Shown here piece after piece: positions 9,011 through 17,955 of a stretch of 50,842 nt of DNA. The notes beneath the pieces were generated by a model. That model worked only from the letters and a program-made list of their open reading frames with translations, did no database searches and had not been told where the DNA came from. This DNA comes from Myxococcota bacterium (GTDB lineage Bacteria; Myxococcota; Kuafuiibacteriia; Kuafuiibacteriales; Kuafuiibacteriaceae), in assembly GCA_028289325.1 (NCBI GenBank), contig JANQQN010000150.1:1-50842 (forward strand). Direction: 5' to 3'. The first letter of the stretch is position 1; every line of letters starts with the position of its first letter. The translations under genes were made by a program, and so were the position numbers.

Positions 9011-9892
9011 GTGAAACGCTTCCTGAGAACGACGGCCTTCGCCGTGCTGCCCGCCTTGACGAGTGTCTCCGCCGCGCTCGCCGCGCCCAACACGGTCGTC
9101 GAAGCTGTCGACCCCGACGTCGACGACTACGGACCGGGTACTTACCTGTATCCGCTGGAGCCCTACTTCCTTCGTCGCGGGGTGTTCGACCTCAAGCGAT
9201 TCCGGGTGCGTGACGGCGGCGACGACTGGATCTTCGAGGTCGAAGTCGACCGGCCCATCGATCGGCCCATCGAGCTGCGGGCGACCCGCGCCCGCTACAT
9301 CCGATTCGAGGGGGAAGTCTTCTTTCAGAATTTTGATATCTACATCCGCACCCCCAAAGACAAGGAGACGCGTTTCGATCGCTCGATTCCGGGCCGGAAC
9401 TTCAAGTTCGCGCCCGGACACGAATGGAATCGGGCCGTAGTTATTACCCCGTATCCGAGCCATGTCGCGAGCCTGCTGACCGAATGGGATGCGGGGGGTT
9501 CGACCCTGGTTCCCAACGTCGTGCGCCGGATCGGCCCCCGGTTCTTCGTCCGGGTCCCCAAAGAGCAGATCGGCGACCGCAACCCCAAGTCGTGGCGCTA
9601 TGCCGTCACCGTGTCCGGTGCGCTTCCGCTGATCCAAGACTACCGGCGGGCGGACCGAGACTACACCACGGCGCTGACGATGCCCGTCCGGCCCCAACCA
9701 GGACGCGAGCACTTCGGGGGCGCGGATCTGAGCCCGTACAACCCGGCGATCATCGACCTGCTGGCCCCTACGCGCGAAGACCAGAAGAAGATGCTCGCGG
9801 GCGGCGACGGCCATCGTCGAACGTCGTTGGTAGAAATCAAGCTGACCGAGATCCCCCTCCCGCGCGCGGCCAAGCGCGCGGCGGCACGCTGA
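9011..9892 (+). CDS. Exported DOMON-like (glucodextranase C-terminal type) protein, copy 1
   Basis: 293 residues from GTG at 9011, chosen because the signal peptide (VKRFLRTTAFAVLPALTSVSAALAAP) begins there; an open frame runs further upstream but overlaps the previous gene. The mature protein opens with DPDVDDYGPGTYLYP, the hallmark of the glucodextranase_C / DOMON-like domain found in glucodextranases, amylopullulanases and archaeal S-layer-type proteins. Further shared motifs are FFQNFDIYI, IPGRNFKF, AVVITPYP and HFGGADLSPYNPAIIDLLAP. Two paralogues with the same motif order occur at 16608-17828 and 21497-22390. These domains are beta-sandwiches proposed to bind sugars or haem; the exact role here is unknown. 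It is a signal-peptidase I substrate, not a lipoprotein. Confidence 0.82.
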   Translation: MKRFLRTTAFAVLPALTSVSAALAAPNTVVEAVDPDVDDYGPGTYLYPLEPYFLRRGVFDLKRFRVRDGGDDWIFEVEVDRPIDRPIELRATRARYIRFEGEVFFQNFDIYIRTPKDKETRFDRSIPGRNFKFAPGHEWNRAVVITPYPSHVASLLTEWDAGGSTLVPNVVRRIGPRFFVRVPKEQIGDRNPKSWRYAVTVSGALPLIQDYRRADRDYTTALTMPVRPQPGREHFGGADLSPYNPAIIDLLAPTREDQKKMLAGGDGHRRTSLVEIKLTEIPLPRAAKRAAAR

Positions 9893-9962
9893 TCCCAGAC
9901 CGACGCCGTCCGCCCGCGCTCGCGAGGCGCCCAGCCCCGAAGCGGCGAAGACCGTTTCAATT

Positions 9963-11519
9963 TCAGTACAGTCGCTCGAAGACCACCCGAACTCGGGTCA
10001 GCGGAGTGCCGTCGACGTCCACAGGGTCAAGCACCTCGCGTCCGGTCTCCTCTCCATCGAGGTAATACGGTCGCGCGATGAACGTCTGCGCGTCGGCAGC
10101 GGGAACGGCGAAGTAGAGCGTGGCGGCCTGGTTCGAGAAGTAGCTCGATACGAGATACATCATCAACGCGTGCTCCGACGAGTGATAGCCGTTCTTCCAC
10201 AGGTTGCACTTGGCGGTGTCCCACGGCGGCCAGTTGAAGACCGGGTTACCGTCGCGACGGATGCCAGGAATCAGCTCACCCTCCGGTCGGGTGTCCACGT
10301 AGTCGGTCAACCAGTTGGCCGCCGTGTCGTCGACGTAGGTCGGCGCGCCGTTTTGCAGGGCCAACGTCGCCGCCAGTTGGTCGGCTTCCGCGTAGATCCA
10401 CCAGTCGGAGCCGTACTCGACGGCGGTGGCCGACGTGGGCCGCTTCGCCCACCGTCCGTTGTCGGCGTCGAACGCGGCGGCCACCCCCGCCGGGGCGTGG
10501 TCGTCGAGGAACGCCTCGAACGGGTGATCATCGAGGCGTTTATCGACCTGTAGAATCATCCAGTGGGTCTTGAGGGTGTGGCCAAAATCGACGTGGTGGG
10601 TACCGTACGCGCCCTTGCGGTTGTGAATCCCCCAGAAGATGCCGTCTTGCCAGAAGTCGCGGATCATCGTCTCGGATAGGGTCCGGAGGCTGCTCAAGAA
10701 CAATTCGCGGTCCGCGGGATTCGACAGCACCGGCTGGGCCAGGAGCATGAACGCATTGATGGGGTCCAGCTGCGAAACGAGCTCCCAGCCACCGTCGTCG
10801 AAGCGGTCCCATTCCCCCGAGAAGTCCGCCAACATCCCATCCCGGATCCGTTGATTGTCGGCGTCAAAGTACGTCGTGGGATCGAATAGAAGGTCGTAAC
10901 CCTTCAGCAGCTCCGCTTCCGCGGCCGGGGAACGGGTCACAAAGTGGTAGGCCGCAAGCCCCAGCATCACGTAGGCGGTATCCTGCGCGGACTTCGCTTC
11001 GTTGCCCGTGGGCTGGCCATTTTGATCGAGGAGGCTGTGGTAACCGCCGGCGGTATCGTCCGGAACGTGGTCCAGGAGCCACTGGGCGCCGGCATGGGCC
11101 AACCGAAGCAGCTCGGGGTCGCCGGTGAGGAGGTAACCGATCGCGTAGGCGTAGGTCTGCCGGGAGAGCATCCGGGGTCGTCGATCCGTGCTGCTGGTCG
11201 GCGTACCGATCATCGTCCGCTCGGTTGGAAAGTTGCCGACCGGCGTGCCGCGCGCTTCCGTTTGCCGCCAGTACGGGAGGATGTCGTTTTCGAGGTGGTC
11301 GATCCAGGTCTGCGGGGTCAGGGCCGCGGGAACCGTAGACAACGTCGGCTCGACGTGGCTGTACGCGGGAAGGATGGTGACCCCCGAGTCCGGCGGGCCC
11401 GCATCAGGGATCGGCTCGGGTGTGGTGCTGTCGCTGCTGCAGTGAATGCTCAGCAAGGCGACGGTCAACAGAGCTGGGGTCCAACGCTCGGCCAGGGATC
11501 GCGGGTCCAGGTTGTGCAT
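9963..11519 (-). CDS. N-acylglucosamine 2-epimerase (AGE) family lipoprotein
   Basis: 518 residues from ATG at 11519. An N-terminal hydrophobic stretch ends in SIHCSSDS, a lipobox, followed by a DAGPPDSG linker, so the enzyme should sit outside the cytoplasm. The mature part is helix-rich in the way of an (alpha/alpha)6 barrel. AGE-family features include the Arg-rich early segment RQTYAYAIGYLLTGD, HVDFGHTLKTHWMIL and the C-terminal KNGYHSSEHALMMYLV, which corresponds to the Trp-x-x-x-His...Glu-His-Ala motif of cellobiose/mannose epimerases and isomerases. Family members interconvert or isomerise free sugars or disaccharides; most are cytosolic. It is the last gene of the transporter run, nine bases after malG, so it probably acts on an oligosaccharide or disaccharide of the same pathway. 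Confidence 0.8.
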   Translation of the reverse strand: MHNLDPRSLAERWTPALLTVALLSIHCSSDSTTPEPIPDAGPPDSGVTILPAYSHVEPTLSTVPAALTPQTWIDHLENDILPYWRQTEARGTPVGNFPTERTMIGTPTSSTDRRPRMLSRQTYAYAIGYLLTGDPELLRLAHAGAQWLLDHVPDDTAGGYHSLLDQNGQPTGNEAKSAQDTAYVMLGLAAYHFVTRSPAAEAELLKGYDLLFDPTTYFDADNQRIRDGMLADFSGEWDRFDDGGWELVSQLDPINAFMLLAQPVLSNPADRELFLSSLRTLSETMIRDFWQDGIFWGIHNRKGAYGTHHVDFGHTLKTHWMILQVDKRLDDHPFEAFLDDHAPAGVAAAFDADNGRWAKRPTSATAVEYGSDWWIYAEADQLAATLALQNGAPTYVDDTAANWLTDYVDTRPEGELIPGIRRDGNPVFNWPPWDTAKCNLWKNGYHSSEHALMMYLVSSYFSNQAATLYFAVPAADAQTFIARPYYLDGEETGREVLDPVDVDGTPLTRVRVVFERLY

Positions 11520-11528
11520 GCGAGTACG

Positions 11529-12371
11529 CTACCCCTTGACCCCGCCCGACGTCAGGCCGCCGACGAGATTCTTTTGAAGCGCGAAGAACAGGGCCACCAC
11601 GGGAATGCTGACCAGGATGGCCGCGGCGGCAAAGTTACCCCACTCGGTCGCGAACTGACCCACCATCTGTTTAAGCCCCACGGGTAGGGTGTACTTGTCT
11701 TCATCGTTCATGAACACCGCGGCGATGATGAACTCGTTCCAGGCGGTCATGAACGAGAACAGCGCGGTCACCGCCACCGCGGGCAAACTCAGGGGCAGCA
11801 TGATGCGCCAGAAGATCATGCCGGTCGTCGCACCATCCATCAGCGCCGCTTCTTCGAGCTCCTTGGGAATGGTGTCGAAGTAACCCTTCAGCATCCACAC
11901 GCAAAACGGGATCGCGGTGCAGGAGTACACCAGCACCAGTCCCAACAGCTGGTTGAGAAGGCCCAAGGCGTCCATGATCAGGTACAACGGGATCAGCATC
12001 AGGACCCCGGGAAACATCTGGGTCACCAAGAACGACAGCATCGCCGGCGCTCGTCCCGGAAACCGGAATCGACTGAGCGCGTAGGCGCTGGTGCAGGCGA
12101 GAAAGACGCCGAGCAGGGTCGTCGCCGCGCTGATGACCACGCTGTTGAACAGCCAGGTAAAGAACGGCAGCTCGAACAAGACATGTTTGAAGTTGTCGAG
12201 CTTCGGATCGGTGGGGAATGGATTCGGCGACGCGTCGAACCCCTGCGAGGGGGTCAGCGCCATCTTGAACACCCAAAACACCGGATACAGGGTGGCGAAG
12301 GTCATGAAGGTCAGAAACACCATCTTGCCGATGCGCCCGGACGAGTAAGGATTGGTTTCGTTGCCGGTCAT
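11529..12371 (-). CDS. malG: Maltodextrin ABC transporter permease MalG
   Basis: 280 residues with six predicted transmembrane helices. The EAA loop that docks the ATPase is intact: EEAALMDGATTGMIFWRI followed by MLPLSLPAVAV. An N-terminal sequence with VFWVFKMALTP and NFKHVL is characteristic of MalG-type sugar permeases. ATG at 12371 overlaps the stop of the MalF gene by four bases (ATGA on the coding strand), indicating coupled translation. It forms the membrane channel of the importer with the MalF-like protein. The substrate is inferred to be maltose or maltodextrin from the neighbouring amylase and pullulanase; other alpha-glucosides are possible. Confidence 0.93.
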   Translation of the reverse strand: MTGNETNPYSSGRIGKMVFLTFMTFATLYPVFWVFKMALTPSQGFDASPNPFPTDPKLDNFKHVLFELPFFTWLFNSVVISAATTLLGVFLACTSAYALSRFRFPGRAPAMLSFLVTQMFPGVLMLIPLYLIMDALGLLNQLLGLVLVYSCTAIPFCVWMLKGYFDTIPKELEEAALMDGATTGMIFWRIMLPLSLPAVAVTALFSFMTAWNEFIIAAVFMNDEDKYTLPVGLKQMVGQFATEWGNFAAAAILVSIPVVALFFALQKNLVGGLTSGGVKG

Positions 12372-14317
12372 TCGAATGCCCCTTTGGTCGCGCCGGTGAT
12401 CCGATTGGTGATCACCGTGAACGTGAGCAGGATGATGAAAATGATCGTCGAATACGCCGCCGCGTACCCGTAGCTGTCTCGCTCAAACGCCCAACGGAAG
12501 GCGTCGGTGATCAGGATGTCGGTAGCCCCGTTCGGCTGACCGGCGCTGACCAGGTAGATGATATTGAACATGTTGAAGGTCCACACGGAGCCGACGATCA
12601 CCGCGGGCACGAGGGCGGGCATCAGCAGAGGCAACGTGATGTCTTTGAACCGCTGCCACCGCGACGCCCCGTCGACGAACGCGGCTTCGTAAAGGTCGGT
12701 CGGAATGCTCTGCAGCGCCCCGAGGGACACGACCATCATGAACGGGAAGCCGAGCCAAGTGTTGGTAGCGACGTTGGTGAAGAACGAGGTCCAGAACGTC
12801 TGGAACCACGAAATGGGCTCCCCACCGAGACCGGTGACGAAGAAGTTGATGGCCCCGAACTCGCGGTGGAACATCTGCTTCCAGATCAACGCGGTGATGT
12901 AGTTGGGCACCGCCCACGGCACGATCAGCAAGACCCTGAATACGCCCCGCGCCTTCAGCATCTGATCGTTGAGCAACAGGGCCAAGAACAGCCCGATGCT
13001 GACGTGGAGGACGACGTTCAGGGTCGTCCATAGAACCGTCACCCCCAAGGTGAAGTAGAAGTTCGAGGGCTGAGACACGTTGAAGTCGGAAAGGATGGCC
13101 ACGTAGTTGGCGAGGCCGGCGAACTGGAAGTCGTTGTAGAGGCGGTTCATGAACCCCAGCACGATGCCGTAGACCACCGGGATGAAGACCAACACCCCGA
13201 GCCCCAGCATCGCCGGCGACAGATAGCCGTACGCTCGCCGGTGATGCACGAGGGCGGACGTCGCCTGGCCGGTGTAGCCCAAGGCGCCGAGCAAGAACGC
13301 CGCGAGCCCGATCAGCCCGATGGCCACACCCCACTGCAGCATCGTCTGCCCATCGGCCGCTTTGCGCCGGCCTCGGTACCCGTCGTCGTAGGTGACGAGG
13401 GTGCCGCCGGCTTCGAAGGCCCCGTTCGCCGGTCCACCGTCACCGGCCGAGCGGACCTCCAGCAGATCGCCCGTCGACCGGCCCCGGGCGTCGCGAGCCA
13501 GGTACGCGGCGAGGTCCGCCCGGGCCTCGGCGGGCGTCGCGGCGTTCAACCCGGCATCGCCGAGCCGACCGAGGAGCTGAACCTCCCGCGCCTCCGCCGC
13601 GGTGCGGACGCTCGCGCGCCACTCGACGACGGTATGGAGCGCCCCGGCCAGGGTCATCGCGACCACCAGCGCGCTGCCGACGACCAGACGGACCGGCCCC
13701 GCCACCACCATCCTCAGGCCGGCGTAAAGCAAGACTGCGACGGCCAGCCACAGGAACAACATCACCGGGTAGCCGGTGTCGAGCGGCGCCGGCTTGCCGA
13801 CAACCTGGGCCATCGATCGGAATCGCCCGTCGACCTTGACCGGCGCCCGAGCGGTCAGGCCACCGCCCTGCCCCGCCCCGGCCACCAGCTCGGCCTCCGG
13901 GTACGGTTCGAAGTCGAGCGCCGGCTTCTTCACTCGCTCCTCGTCGTTCTTTCGCGCGTCGGACCCCATCTCCCGAGCCGCGTCGAACAGCGCTTTGTCG
14001 GCGAGGCTGTCTCGGTCCAGCCGGCGTCCAGTCTTGTCCGGATCGCTGTGGACCTCGACCTTGGTCTTCCGAAGAATGAACGCCTCGATGACCGCCGGAT
14101 CCTTGGCTATCGCGGTGACGAAGGACTGCACCATGTCCTCGGGCGGGTCATCCAGGTTCCGCTCCTGTTGAACGACCCACGCCGTGGCTCGAGCCGCGGT
14201 CAGGACCTGGTCTTCGATGAAGCGGCCCCGATCCATGCTCCCGAGGACCGCAGCCACAACGCCGAGGCCGAAGGTGACCACGGCCGCGGAGATGATGAAG
14301 TGCTGGAGGTCCCGCAT
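12368..14317 (-). CDS. malF: MalF-type permease with large N-terminal Cache/PAS-like sensor extension
   Basis: 649 residues, much longer than usual MalF-like permeases. The C-terminal ~285 residues (from LSPAMLGLGVLVFIP) form a normal six-helix permease with an intact EAA loop (YEAAFVDGASRWQRFKDI). Ahead of it are about 360 extra residues: transmembrane helix 7-27; an extracytoplasmic stretch to about 182 containing DPAVIEAFILRK and VEVHSDPDKTGRRL, which matches the single-Cache/PAS-like sensor pattern; two helices at about 183-203 and 210-231; a second outside segment to about 325; then helix 327-350. E. coli MalF has only two extra helices and a periplasmic P2 loop, so this layout is different. 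It overlaps malG by four bases and starts three bases after the MalK stop. A ligand-sensing role is inferred. Confidence 0.9.
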   Translation of the reverse strand: MRDLQHFIISAAVVTFGLGVVAAVLGSMDRGRFIEDQVLTAARATAWVVQQERNLDDPPEDMVQSFVTAIAKDPAVIEAFILRKTKVEVHSDPDKTGRRLDRDSLADKALFDAAREMGSDARKNDEERVKKPALDFEPYPEAELVAGAGQGGGLTARAPVKVDGRFRSMAQVVGKPAPLDTGYPVMLFLWLAVAVLLYAGLRMVVAGPVRLVVGSALVVAMTLAGALHTVVEWRASVRTAAEAREVQLLGRLGDAGLNAATPAEARADLAAYLARDARGRSTGDLLEVRSAGDGGPANGAFEAGGTLVTYDDGYRGRRKAADGQTMLQWGVAIGLIGLAAFLLGALGYTGQATSALVHHRRAYGYLSPAMLGLGVLVFIPVVYGIVLGFMNRLYNDFQFAGLANYVAILSDFNVSQPSNFYFTLGVTVLWTTLNVVLHVSIGLFLALLLNDQMLKARGVFRVLLIVPWAVPNYITALIWKQMFHREFGAINFFVTGLGGEPISWFQTFWTSFFTNVATNTWLGFPFMMVVSLGALQSIPTDLYEAAFVDGASRWQRFKDITLPLLMPALVPAVIVGSVWTFNMFNIIYLVSAGQPNGATDILITDAFRWAFERDSYGYAAAYSTIIFIILLTFTVITNRITGATKGAFE

Positions 14318-14320
14318 CGG

Positions 14321-15403
14321 TCAGCTCACCGCCACGGACAGGCCGCTGGCGCGATCGAAAAGGTGAACGTGGGCGAGGTCGATGGACAGCGGAACCCGGT
14401 CGCCGACCTTGACCTGGGTCGTCGGCTCCAGCTTGGCGGTCACCGCGGTATCGCCGACGGTGCCCAGGGAGTGGACCTCGGACCCGAGCGGCTCGAGAAC
14501 CTCGACGCTTTGGGTGAGGTGAGCGGGAGTGCCGTTGGCTTCGCTGAGGTGTTCGGGACGAACGCCGAGGACCAGCTCGCTGGTCTTCAGCTGCGAGCGC
14601 AAGCGCTCCGGCACCTCTGCGTGCACGCCCTCCCCTTTGACGTGGGGAACGCCTCCCTCGTTATCGACGTCGACGTTGAAGAAGTTCATGGCCGGGCTGC
14701 CGATGAAGCCGGCGACGAACGTGTTGGCGGGATGCGCATACAGCTCGAGCGGAGCACCGACCTGCTGGATCATACCTTTGTTCATCACCACGATGTGTTT
14801 CGCGAGGGTCATCGCCTCGACCTGATCGTGGGTCACGTACAGGGTGGTGGTTCCCAGCCGCTGGTGCAAGCGGGCGATCTCCGCTCGCATCTGAACCCTG
14901 AGTTTCGCGTCGAGGTTCGACAGCGGCTCGTCGAACAAGAACACCGCCGGTTGGCGGACGATCGACCGCCCCATCGCGACCCGCTGCCGCTGGCCGCCGG
15001 ACAGCTGCTTGGGCTTGCGGTTCAGGAGGTCGGTGAGTCCCAGGATCTTCGCCGCCTCCTGAACCCGATTGTCGATCTCCCCTCGATCGTACTTTCGCAG
15101 TCTCAATCCGAAGCTGATGTTGTCGTAGACGGTCATGTGGGGATATAGCGCGTAGCTTTGAAAAACCATGGCCACGTCGCGGTCCCGCGGCGACAGGTCG
15201 TTAACGACCTTTTCACCGATCTTGATCGTCCCGTCGCTGATCTCTTCCAGGCCCGCCACCATCCGCAGGGTCGTTGATTTGCCACAACCGCTGGGACCGA
15301 CGAGAACAACAAAATCGCCGTCTTCGATATCGAGCTGGGCGTCGGTGACGACCTGGACGTCACCGAAGCGCTTGTACACGTGATCGAGGGTTACACTCGC
15401 CAT
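14321..15403 (-). CDS. malK: ABC transporter ATPase of the MalK/UgpC/MsmK type
   Basis: 360 residues. All ATPase motifs are intact: Walker A GPSGCGKST, Q loop VFQSYALYPHMTVYDN, signature LSGGQRQRVAMGR, Walker B AVFLFDEPLSNLD and switch His in YVTHDQVEAMT. The C-terminal third is the OB-fold regulatory/TOBE domain of CUT1 sugar ATPases (ends LAHVHLFDRASGLSVAVS). It powers import by the MalF/MalG pair from the cytosolic face. ATG at 15403 shares one base with the TAA of malE (TAATG), so translation is coupled. In the family such ATPases may serve several sugar importers, so exclusive use by this one is not certain. Confidence 0.95.
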   Translation of the reverse strand: MASVTLDHVYKRFGDVQVVTDAQLDIEDGDFVVLVGPSGCGKSTTLRMVAGLEEISDGTIKIGEKVVNDLSPRDRDVAMVFQSYALYPHMTVYDNISFGLRLRKYDRGEIDNRVQEAAKILGLTDLLNRKPKQLSGGQRQRVAMGRSIVRQPAVFLFDEPLSNLDAKLRVQMRAEIARLHQRLGTTTLYVTHDQVEAMTLAKHIVVMNKGMIQQVGAPLELYAHPANTFVAGFIGSPAMNFFNVDVDNEGGVPHVKGEGVHAEVPERLRSQLKTSELVLGVRPEHLSEANGTPAHLTQSVEVLEPLGSEVHSLGTVGDTAVTAKLEPTTQVKVGDRVPLSIDLAHVHLFDRASGLSVAVS

Positions 15404-16605
15404 TACTTCCTCGCTCTTTTGACCAGCTGAACGACTTCCTGTTGAGCCGTGCCCATCGCTGCATCAGGGGCCACGCCGCCGTTGATCACCTTGTTCATTG
15501 CTGTCGTCGCCGGCGACCACACCATCCGCATCGCGGGCATGTTGGGCATCGGCTTGGAGTTCTTCAGCTGGGCCCGAAAGGTCGTCAACACCGGGTCGTT
15601 GCCAACCTCGGGATCGTCGTAGACTTCTCTGCGCGCCACCGTCTGCCGCCCGACCTTGGCCATGACGCTCCCGACCTCGACGCTGGTCATGTACTTCATC
15701 ACCTCGAAGGCCTCTTTCTTGTGCTCCGAGCGCGCGCTCATGATGATGCCCTCGGAGGTCAGGAACGGGGTCGCCGGCTTCCCGGTCGCGGAGATCTCGG
15801 GAAGCACTGCGACGCCGAAATCGACGCCCTTGTCGATCGACCCGATGAACCACGGACCATCGATGGCCATCGCGGCCTGACCGTTGTTGAACAGGGTGCT
15901 TACGAGAACGCTGGAGATCTCTTCGGGCATGATGCGGTGTTTGCGCGCGAGCTCCTGGGCGAACGTGAGCGAAGCGATGCTTTCTTTTGAGGCCAGCAGC
16001 GGCCGACCCTTCTTGTCGAAGACCTTGGCCCCGTAGCCCTGGAACCAGGCCCCCTGATAGTAGAAGTTGGCGTTCTCGTAGACCAAGCCGTAGCGCTTCT
16101 GGCTGGGATCGGTGAGCTTCTTGGCCGTCGCGATCAGTTCGTCGGTGGTCTTGGGCGGGGCCTTCACCAGCTTCTTGTTGTAGAACAGCGCGACCATCTT
16201 GAAGGTCATCGGCAGTCCGTAGACGCTGTCGTCGTAAGTCAGGGCCTCGACTGTCGGCTCCAGGAAACTGTCGCGCAGCTCGTCGGTGAGCCAGAAGTCG
16301 AGGGGCTCGATGAACTCGCTGACCGCCCAGTCACCGACGCGGTCTTGGGCAAAGATGAACAGGTCGGGGCCCTTACCACGGGGCACGGCGGCGGTGATCT
16401 TATCCGGGAAGGCGTCGTACGGTACGTACAGGAGCTTGATCTGGATCTGACCGCCTTTGGCGTTGTACTTCTCGACAACACCTTCGATCGCTTTTTTCTC
16501 CTGGGCCCGGTACGAGTGCCAAAGGCTGATGGTCGTCGCCGCGGAGGCTTCAAAAGCGAACACCGCGGACAGCAGGATTGCGAAAAGGACTGTAAGCTTC
16601 TTCAT
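15403..16605 (-). CDS. malE: Extracellular sugar-binding protein MalE
   Basis: About 400 residues. The start at 16605 (MKKLTVLFAI...) is preferred because GAGGAG lies nine bases upstream; an in-frame ATG at 16611 is only three bases from it. A classical signal peptide ends at FEASAA, so the protein is periplasmic rather than lipidated. The mature sequence has the ISLWHSYRAQEKKAIEGVV opening, FPDKITAAVPRGKGPDLFIF, GLPMTFKMVALFYNKKLV and NNGQAAMAIDGPWFIGS, all typical of MalE-like maltodextrin-binding proteins. It delivers ligand to MalFGK2. The ATG region overlaps the stop of the upstream DOMON-like gene and the stop overlaps malK by one base, so it is embedded in one operon. Confidence 0.94.
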   Translation of the reverse strand: MKKLTVLFAILLSAVFAFEASAATTISLWHSYRAQEKKAIEGVVEKYNAKGGQIQIKLLYVPYDAFPDKITAAVPRGKGPDLFIFAQDRVGDWAVSEFIEPLDFWLTDELRDSFLEPTVEALTYDDSVYGLPMTFKMVALFYNKKLVKAPPKTTDELIATAKKLTDPSQKRYGLVYENANFYYQGAWFQGYGAKVFDKKGRPLLASKESIASLTFAQELARKHRIMPEEISSVLVSTLFNNGQAAMAIDGPWFIGSIDKGVDFGVAVLPEISATGKPATPFLTSEGIIMSARSEHKKEAFEVMKYMTSVEVGSVMAKVGRQTVARREVYDDPEVGNDPVLTTFRAQLKNSKPMPNMPAMRMVWSPATTAMNKVINGGVAPDAAMGTAQQEVVQLVKRARK

Positions 16606-16607
16606 CG

Positions 16608-17828
16608 TCATTTACTCCTCGGGGGCTCGAAACGGACCTCATAGCCACGGCGCACCCGACCCTTGCCTTCGACGATCGTGGTCTGGATGAATTCAGCGAA
16701 GACCGCGATCACCACCACCCGCCCCACGATCTCCCCCTCGAGGTTGCGTACAACGCCGAGACGATACAGCGGAATGTCCGCGTTGGGTCGCTTGAGAATG
16801 GCGATCTGATCGCTGACATCTCGGATCGAGGCCACGACCGTCCCATCGGACCGCACCTCGTCTTTGGGTGGCGCACCGAGGGTCGACGCCGACGATAGCC
16901 CCGGTAGGGGCTCGGAGGTCGACGACGTCGCCGCTCCGGCCGGACGCCCGCGGGGGTAGACCATGGGGATCGCGGCCACCGTGGCCGTGTCGTGGTCGAA
17001 CTTCTTAAGAATGGAAAACTGGCTGCGACCGCCGGGGGCGAGAATGTCGATCGTTCGCGGTTGCCAGCGGGACAGGGCACCGCCGCCGAACGCCAGCTGC
17101 TCGGTAACCGAAAACACCGGCATCGTGTATGCGTTCTTGATCAGGCGGTCGGTGGCCCACCGGAAGACCTCGAAGTTATTCTCGAACAACGCGCCGCTGA
17201 TCGCGACCTGGTATCCCGCTTTGCGGCCCAACGGCTTGCCGATGGCCATCTCGGGAACAGTGGCCCAGACCTGGCGTCCGTAGGACTGGACGACGTCGGA
17301 AACCACGACCTTCGTGTGCGGCGGCCAATCGCTCAGGACCGAGCGTACCGCGTAGGGCTGAGGGGTAATAACCAGGGCGAAGTCCCACCCGTCCTCTCGC
17401 TTGAAGCGAACGTTGCGGCCCGGCACGCCCTGCGTCTCGCCCTGTCCCGGCGTATGATCGACGTAGATGTCGATGTTCTGAAAGTAGATGTTGTTCTCGA
17501 AGTTGAGGGCGACGTTGCCCGCGGTCATGACCGTATCCGGCCGACGGAACGGGAAGTCGAGGGTCACGCGGAACGTGACCATGCCGTCTTTGGTCAGGAC
17601 CTCCAGCGCGCGGATGTCGAACTGGCCGCGCTGATACCAGGGGCCGGTCGGATAGATGTATTCGCCGGAACCCCGGTCGTCGTAGCGCGGGTCGTCGATG
17701 CGGGTCAGCAGCTTGGGCGCCGCCGCACGGGCCGAGACGAGCCACATTCCGCAGTTCAACACCCCGAGCGCGGTCATGACGCACTTCGTCAGCAACCGTC
17801 GCCGTCGTTGTCCCCGCATCGTCCGCAT
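16608..17828 (-). CDS. Exported DOMON-like (glucodextranase C-terminal type) protein, copy 2, with C-terminal extension
   Basis: About 406 residues from ATG at 17828 (a second ATG at 17819 and an upstream start at 17906 are possible). An Arg-rich n-region, a hydrophobic core (VMTALGVLNCGMWLV) and SARAAAP mark a cleavable signal. The DOMON-like core contains DPRYDDRGSGEYIYP, YFQNIDIYVDH, VPGRNVRF, ALVITPQP and FGGGALSRWQPRTIDILAP, the same motif order as copies 1 and 3. Unlike them it continues for about 120 residues: a Ser/Pro/Gly linker and a terminal small beta domain (LGVVRNLEGEIVGRVVV ... GRVRRGYEVRF). It lies directly upstream of malE, with stop and start overlapping, and thus is co-expressed with the transporter. 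A role as surface glycan binding or delivery protein is inferred. Confidence 0.82.
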   Translation of the reverse strand: MRTMRGQRRRRLLTKCVMTALGVLNCGMWLVSARAAAPKLLTRIDDPRYDDRGSGEYIYPTGPWYQRGQFDIRALEVLTKDGMVTFRVTLDFPFRRPDTVMTAGNVALNFENNIYFQNIDIYVDHTPGQGETQGVPGRNVRFKREDGWDFALVITPQPYAVRSVLSDWPPHTKVVVSDVVQSYGRQVWATVPEMAIGKPLGRKAGYQVAISGALFENNFEVFRWATDRLIKNAYTMPVFSVTEQLAFGGGALSRWQPRTIDILAPGGRSQFSILKKFDHDTATVAAIPMVYPRGRPAGAATSSTSEPLPGLSSASTLGAPPKDEVRSDGTVVASIRDVSDQIAILKRPNADIPLYRLGVVRNLEGEIVGRVVVIAVFAEFIQTTIVEGKGRVRRGYEVRFEPPRSK

Positions 17829-17955
17829 CCAGCCACTAGGCCTTACCAGATCGCAAGATCGTCTACCACAAGACGTTTGTCGTGAGCGACGCCCGCACCA
17901 AGGCAAGGGTGGCGCGAGCGTCGCGAGGGGGTCAGGGATCGCTCGAAAAGAGACC

